A stretch of DNA of 64,000 nt from Coriaria nepalensis (taxonomy: Eukaryota > Streptophyta > Magnoliopsida > Cucurbitales > Coriariaceae): NCBI GenBank assembly GCA_027186245.1, contig CP114481.1, positions 56,428,569 through 56,492,568 of the forward strand, written 5' to 3'. Shown here piece after piece: positions 58,850-64,000 of this stretch. The notes under the pieces were generated by a model. The model was not told the origin of the DNA. It did no database searches and was given only the letters and a program-made list of their open reading frames with translations. The position numbers were made by a program, and so were the translations under genes. Each line of letters starts with the position of its first letter. Within the stretch, counting starts at the first letter, position 1.

Positions 58850-59750
58850 ATGGAACACATCTTTGATGCCAAAACTGCTCTGAAAACACCATCACCACCA
58901 ACAATGGCTGCTAATTCTGATCACCATGAGTTTTCTCCTTCCCCACCACCACAGACGCCTGCGACAGCAGTTGTGCTCAGTCCATGCGCCGCCTGTAGAA
59001 TCCTTCGACGGAGATGCGTCGAGAAATGCGTCTTAGCTCCTTACTTCCCTCCAACTGACCCTCTCAAGTTCACCATTGCTCATCGAGTCTTTGGCGCTAG
59101 CAATATCATCAAATTCTTGCAGGTTCAATCCATCTCTCTCTCTCTCTCTCTCTATTCTCTTTCTTTTTTTACTTTACTTTAATTTAATCTAATTTCTTTA
59201 AATGTATGAACTTTACGTATTTTTGTCAAAAACAAAAAGGTCAGATGGTAGTTGAATATTTAGAAAAATAAAGAAAAAACTGTCACTTTACTTCTCATTA
59301 TTTTTTGTTTTCCCATTAAATAAATAATTCATTCATTAATTAACTGATTATTGTGCCTCTATTTTTCTCATCTTCTAGGAGCTTCCAGAGAGTCAGAGAC
59401 CAGATGCAGTGAGCAGTATGGTATACGAAGCAAACGCAAGGATCAGAGATCCAGTTTACGGATGCGCCGGCGCAGTATGTCAGCTCCAGAAGCAAGTGAG
59501 CGACCTGCAGGCTCAGATAGCCAAGGCTCAAGCCGAGCTGGTCAACATGCAGCTCCAACAAGCCAATTTACTAGCCATATTTTGCATGGAACTAAGACAA
59601 TCTAATCATCACCTTCATCATCACGATCATGATCAAGATCAACTAATCACCATGGTCGATAATACCATGCAACATCAACCGTACCAGATTGACACAACCT
59701 GCTTCCTCGACGACTCCACTTCCGGTACATGGGAAGCGCTCTGGACGTGA
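58850..59750 (+). CDS. LOB-domain (LBD) transcription factor, class I (LBD1/LBD11-like)
   Basis: Two exons, 58850-59122 and 59379-59750, give 214 residues. The LOB domain starts with the zinc-like block CAACRILRRRCVEKC (CX2CX6CX3C), continues with the GAS region YFPPTDPLKFTIAHRVFGAS, and ends in the leucine-zipper-like VCQLQKQVSDLQAQIAKAQA typical of class I. The intron falls after KFLQ, the usual position. The N-terminal 45 residues are Pro/Ser-rich and the C-terminus has a His/Asp-rich tract (HHLHHHDHDQDQ). LBD proteins are plant-specific nuclear DNA-binding factors at organ boundaries and in root, vascular and cambium development. Assignment to the LBD1/11 branch is from memory. Confidence 0.92.
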
Positions 59751-60485
59751 AAATTTTGATTCGAAATCTGTAATTGGGATTAGAGAAAGTTAATTAAACT
59801 CACTCAAAGAGTGATTTGATGAAGTGGTAACTTATAATTAGTATTTTAATACATAATTATATAAGAACGATGTTTGATTCTGTCATGTCTTTGACTGAGT
59901 GAAAACCTATGGAGAAAGGTCTCATCTGTAATGGTAACAGTACACTATTAGTAAGTAGTACTTAATTTGTCAATAAATTCTGAATGAAATCTACTTTTTG
60001 TAGTTAACCTAATCTTTCTGGATTCTTTTGAGTTGCTTGTCAAACCATGACTGTAAGTCTTATGATAAATCTCCTTGTCAAGTTACCAACATGACTACTC
60101 TATGTGTATTCTGCTGTCTTTAAGTAGAAAAATCAGACAAATTATTTAGATAAGGAAAATGGTAGAAAATCTAGATAACATTTAGGTATATATAGTGTGA
60201 TAATATAGAAATTATTCAATAGAAGATAGGGGTGGGTAAAAGGGTATTACTACCTTCAATATTATACAGAGATTTAAATCGGGATCAATCTAATGAATTA
60301 CCCCTGCCCAACTCCTAATCATAATATAAATAATTATCTCATGTTACCTTATTTAAATTTATCTAAGTTTTGTGTCCTCGCCGCTACACTTTAAAACAAA
60401 AAAATTAATTAGCCAACATACAACGCGTTTAGGCCCTTTTTAGGTTTGGCTGCTTTTGAGCATATGCATTGATATGCGTGGACGA

Positions 60486-60504
60486 CCCCCCCCCCCCCCC
60501 CCCC
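60486..60504. repeat. Poly-C run of 19 nt
   Basis: Nineteen consecutive cytosines, rare in AT-rich plant intergenic DNA and prone to sequencing error and length change. Confidence 0.95.
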
Positions 60505-61037
60505 ACATGGGTAATTATCTACCTGAGCAAAATCAGTTACAGTCGGTGCCACACTACTCTAATTCTATTATGTCTAGAGACAGCCAGCTTTCTTTCTTTC
60601 TTTCTTTCTGGTATCGACTCATGCATTCCTTAGATTCTACGTTAACTAGAAAGGAAAATGCATGTGTGTTTGCTATTTTTGATACAGTGGAATGGATCAT
60701 GGCTTACCAGTTTCCATTATATCTTACCAAGCATGCAAAGTGCATCCCTTTTTGACACACCTCGCTAGCTAGCTTTGGCTCTCTATTGGCCGCCAGAGAA
60801 AAGCTAGGTAGCCATAGCTCCATGATCAATCAGTCCTCTAATTACGTATCTCCTTCTGCATGTGTTTTGAACGTGACAATTATAGCGAGAAGCAAGTGAT
60901 CATTCACTTCTCATGCACGCATTATTGGATCAAAGGATAATTAATTAGGTGATTGTATAAGGAACGCCTAGCTCCTAAATAATTATCTTATATAAACTCG
61001 TATAATTATAATTAGAAACATGTGATTAAATTTATGA

Positions 61038-61068
<31 letters not shown>

Positions 61069-61650
61069 TATAATGTTCGACGTATTTGTCTGCTTTTGCA
61101 TTGGAAAGCGTACCGAGAAAGCCAGGAAGACATCAACTGATCAGTGCGGGTCCACCCGTCCAAGAGTCCAAGTTGCCCATTCTACATGGCATGTAGAAGT
61201 TAGAACATCATGCACCTCATTGAGAAGAGAGGCTGGTTCAAATATTTTTTGTTAATTGAATTTTCTAAGGCTCTAAGCTGTCTCAGTTAGAAGAAGATCA
61301 GAAGACTCAGCCCGGTCCTCACTAGCGAAATGACCCTCGTGTTCTGGAAAATATGAAACTCAGTTGTCGTGACTCGTGCTTTGGAGGTTATTCCAGAAGC
61401 CTCTTCTTCATATGACCTGAAATTAGTTGATTATTCAGACTTCCCACCATGAATGACGAGAAGTCTTAACTAAAATTTGAATTAATTTAACTGACCCATG
61501 ACTTTCATAGTTGACATTCCATGGGATCTGGCGATGGTTTATGGGATGAGCCCAAATCGGATGGTCCAATGAGTTGTCTTTGGTTTCAAACAGGTAACTC
61601 GACAGATCTTTTCCGAGGTCAAATAAACCGGATTTGTATAAAATGTATAA

Positions 61651-61760
61651 TCGGGTCTGTTTTGGAGATAATGGATTATTGGGGACTGTTTTAGAGATAA
61701 TATAAGTTGAGGGGCTGTTTTAGAGATAATAGAAGTTGAGGGGCTGTTTTTGAGAATAAG
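61651..61760. repeat. Short tandem repeat, about 30-33 bp, four copies
   Basis: Four imperfect copies of a unit like 'ggggctgttttagagataat' plus 'agaagttga' follow one another. The two middle copies are almost identical. Confidence 0.8.
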
Positions 61761-63399
61761 GAAAATGAAACCTGTTCTCTCATTTTACTTATACCTCACG
61801 AGTGAACAGTGGACAGATCTGGAAAAATCAGAAAACAAAGCCTTCCTCTTTCCCTCTTCCTGCGCACGCGACTGCTGTCCGTCCGTCCGTTGCTGGCATG
61901 ATTTGTATCGCCGATCTCCATATCTTCCGGTGGTTTGATCAACTTTTGATTTCGGTTTGATATTCTTCTTTTCTTGTGATTCTTGGATAGTTAATTTTCG
62001 GATTTAGGTTGAAACGTTAGCTGAAAATTAGGGTCAGGGATTATGAAATCTTTGTTAAATCTTTAATTGATGATGGATGATCTTATGTACTAGTGGATCT
62101 AAGATTTGAATGTGTATTTGTACCGGAACTTTATCATTATTGCAAACGAGACTCTCGGAATTCCAAAGCTCGAGTGGATGTAGTTTAACTTGATCGATTT
62201 AATGTTATAGACGAACCAGTGTCGATTTATTTTTCTTGCTCTGATTATTATTCTGAAATTAGCTTGAAAATGTTATAGACAAGATTTGAACGTAAACAAG
62301 AAAAACGTGCTACTGTTTATGACGAAGAAAAACTAGAAAAAAAAGGAAAAAAAAAAACTTGAACTCAATCGCAACAGGATCTATTGTAACTTTAGGAGTA
62401 ATTGCTGGTCATTTTAGGATTCTAGATTGACTTCTAGAGAATAATTTGAAATTAATGTTCATGTAGGAGTACTGTTTGGGACAACAAATTTGATCGAATG
62501 CCGCATCATCACTCGGGCGTGCAATAATGTCCGCCCCTTTGCAGAATTTCTCCCCTTCTACACCTAAGATCTTAATATTATAAAAATGGAGTACAAATAT
62601 AAGGAACACAATTGGAGAACGATGTATTTGAGCCAAATGTTAATCCACGGTCATTAATAATTTCTCTACCACATCATTATCTTACCCTTTCTTTGATTGA
62701 TGATGCCAACTAGACATTAAATTTTAAACACGTACATGTTTAATTTTTCAACTCAATATGAACACAGACAGTTTCAAACCCATGCATTTATTGAGTAAAC
62801 TTGGATGATATGAAACAAGGAACACGCAAATGTGACAATTACGTTATGAAAGATGTAATAGCAATGGCGATCAAGGCCTTGTTGTTGGTGGTGGGAACAA
62901 AGAAAGATCAAGACTGCTGTGTCTATGAAAGAGGCCGCAATTTGCATGAAGATATCATCATCCCCTCCCTTCCTTTTTCTTTTCCATCTTTCTTCCAACC
63001 AAATCATTATCGTCATAACTTGCTTTTCTTCTTTTCGCCCCCTCCGCCACTGCTCGTCTATTGAAAATCACAGTTGGATGGATGGTTGAAAGGACTCTTC
63101 AAGCCATATTAAGATATCATTATGGACCGGGTCTTACCACTTACCTCAATTTTTTGGATAAAGTGGGCCGAAAGATCAGCATAAGCCCATTTGTTCCAAG
63201 CAGCAGAGTTATGTTTTGGGTGGCAGCAACTGTCGTTATTACTGATAAATAAGAACTACAACTCTTAGTCTCCTACATTCTCATTTCCCTTTGATTGAGT
63301 CTGGGTTCAACAAATTATACAGTTTTGGCTCAAATCAAATCTCTCTTCAGTTCTCACTCCTAGACATAACTTATTTTTAGCCAGAAGGAGCCATCTTTG

Positions 63400-63870
63400 T
63401 ACAAGTAGAGTGGCGAGTATGTCCATGAGATTTCTGAGAAGCTCGTGACCAGCAAAGTTAATGGCACCCAAGGGAGCAATCCAAAAGAACCTCGGAATTG
63501 CGCCTTTGTCTAACCCAAGAGGCTCCTCGTCTCAGAATATAGATACGGCCGCAGATAATATCGACCCAGATGCACATTGTGAATCAATCATCATCCCAGT
63601 CTTCACTACATCTGACGGCGTAGTAGCCATTGCAGTTAGCCCTCCTGTTATCGCCCCCAACTTCCATTCTCTCCACAACCTTTTTAAACAAGTAGAATAC
63701 AAACCGACATGATTGTAAATTTGATTGAGTTTCTTTTGATCAGGTACTACTAAGTTGTAATTTCATTAATTGTACCTTTACGCATTCGGTGTAAAGTCCG
63801 GTTCCAAAAACATAGAAAGGAGAACTTCCCGGCAAAGAGTGGGGAAAGTGTTTGAAGGTGTGATACTTCA
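63400..63870 (-). pseudogene. Mitochondrial carrier pseudogene (SAM-carrier-like)
   Basis: On the minus strand an upstream piece (about 63862-63780) reads TLCREV and, after a 2-nt frameshift, FYVFGTGLYTECVKV, followed by an intron-like gap. The next piece (about 63712-63400) reads GAITGGLTAMATTPSDVVKT, a carrier signature related to the Px[DE]xx[KR] rule (PSDVVK). It then continues to a TGA in SIF-stop-DEEPLGL and on to KGAIPRFFWIAPLGAINFAG. Family members here have VERELEAWETIAVGA before GAITGG; that part is deleted and shifted. At least three lesions make it non-functional. The repeats and their order match the third carrier module of the plant SAM-transporter-like family as I recall it. 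The 5' part, if any, lies beyond the right edge. Confidence 0.72.
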
Positions 63871-64000
63871 CTCATCAAAGGAGGTGAAAAAGTTGACTTT
63901 TTTGTGATCATTTTTTTGGGCGTTGGATCTTGTTCCGGTAGCTTCCCTACATCAATTGAAACATGTAGGAACAAATTTCACTCAGATCGGATCAAAGGAA
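63871..64000. other. Right edge, nothing recognised
   Basis: May contain further decayed sequence of the carrier pseudogene on the minus strand, but no family block is readable. Confidence 0.3.

Larger units (their letters stand above)
59751..63399. other. Long gene-poor region with simple repeats
   Basis: No supported gene in 3.6 kb. It contains a 19-C homopolymer at 60486-60504, a (TTTC)n tract near 60592-60609, a (TC)n tract at 61037-61063 and a short tandem repeat at 61651-61760. The stretch 61780-61935 followed by a GT-rich region resembles a first non-coding exon and donor, but no downstream coding exon on the plus strand was found. Short frames at 62409 (minus), 62801 and 63061 match no family I know. 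Confidence 0.5.

Noticed and set aside
61750..61938. Possible small protein starting MRIRKMKPVL
   Set aside because: Looks like a promoter or first leader exon; no conserved motif and no downstream coding exon found.
63461..63712. Plus-strand 83-codon frame starting MAPKGAIQKN
   Set aside because: The same DNA on the minus strand encodes clear mitochondrial-carrier blocks, so the plus frame is a shadow.
1..64000. CRISPR arrays, operons, tRNA or rRNA genes
   Set aside because: The window is plant nuclear DNA. The tandem repeats lack CRISPR-like unique spacers, and no tRNA cloverleaf or rRNA segment was recognised by eye.

Overview
This is nuclear DNA of a flowering plant, most likely a eudicot. 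Genes are split by many short GT-AG introns, intergenic DNA is AT-rich and full of microsatellites, and the protein families are plant-specific: lambda glutathione transferase, RLCK-VII kinase, miR172-type AP2 factor, LBD factor, plastid ribosomal protein L10 and a P-class PPR protein. I cannot name the species. Exon joins below were made by eye from splice sites, reading phase and remembered family sequences. Nothing was aligned or searched.

Layout. 1-6.5 kb: divergent pair of a MAEA/GID9 gene (minus, cut by the left edge) and a long coiled-coil gene. 7.0-9.1 kb: a decayed, inverted nitrilase-like gene lies where the 5' half of a PP2C phosphatase gene should be. 9.4-11.2 kb: lambda GST. 11.2-14.8 kb: no genes, but a roughly 74-bp tandem array and a telomere-like inverted repeat. 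14.8-20.6 kb: 18-exon TBC RabGAP. 22.1-23.9 kb: PBL27-like kinase. 24.5-26.0 kb: Elongator subunit ELP6. 26.1-27.0 kb: a hAT-like element carrying a choline-transporter-like gene fragment. 27.3-28.0 kb: plastid L10. 31.0-32.8 kb: AP2 factor with a miR172 site. 33.3-41.5 kb: an RRM-like family gene split by a 6.9-kb Ty1/copia retrotransposon. 43.0-44.7 kb: NF-YB with a one-base frameshift. 45.8-50.1 kb: PWWP protein. 51.2-51.4 kb: RCI2/PMP3 peptide. 51.9-54.2 kb: PPR protein. 55.6-56.6 kb: LINE relic. 58.9-59.8 kb: LBD factor. 63.4-63.9 kb: mitochondrial carrier pseudogene.

The order MAEA, coiled coil, PP2C, lambda GST, TBC, then a SMZ-like AP2 gene matches my memory of Arabidopsis At3g55070 down to At3g54990, so the left half looks like a conserved ancestral block. 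The genes do not form one pathway; they are ordinary housekeeping, signalling and developmental genes. I found no operon-like or defence-like system. The unusual content is structural: gene capture by a DNA transposon, a gene split by a recent retrotransposon, a chimeric pseudogene locus, a tandem array of hairpins, and a frameshifted NF-YB allele.
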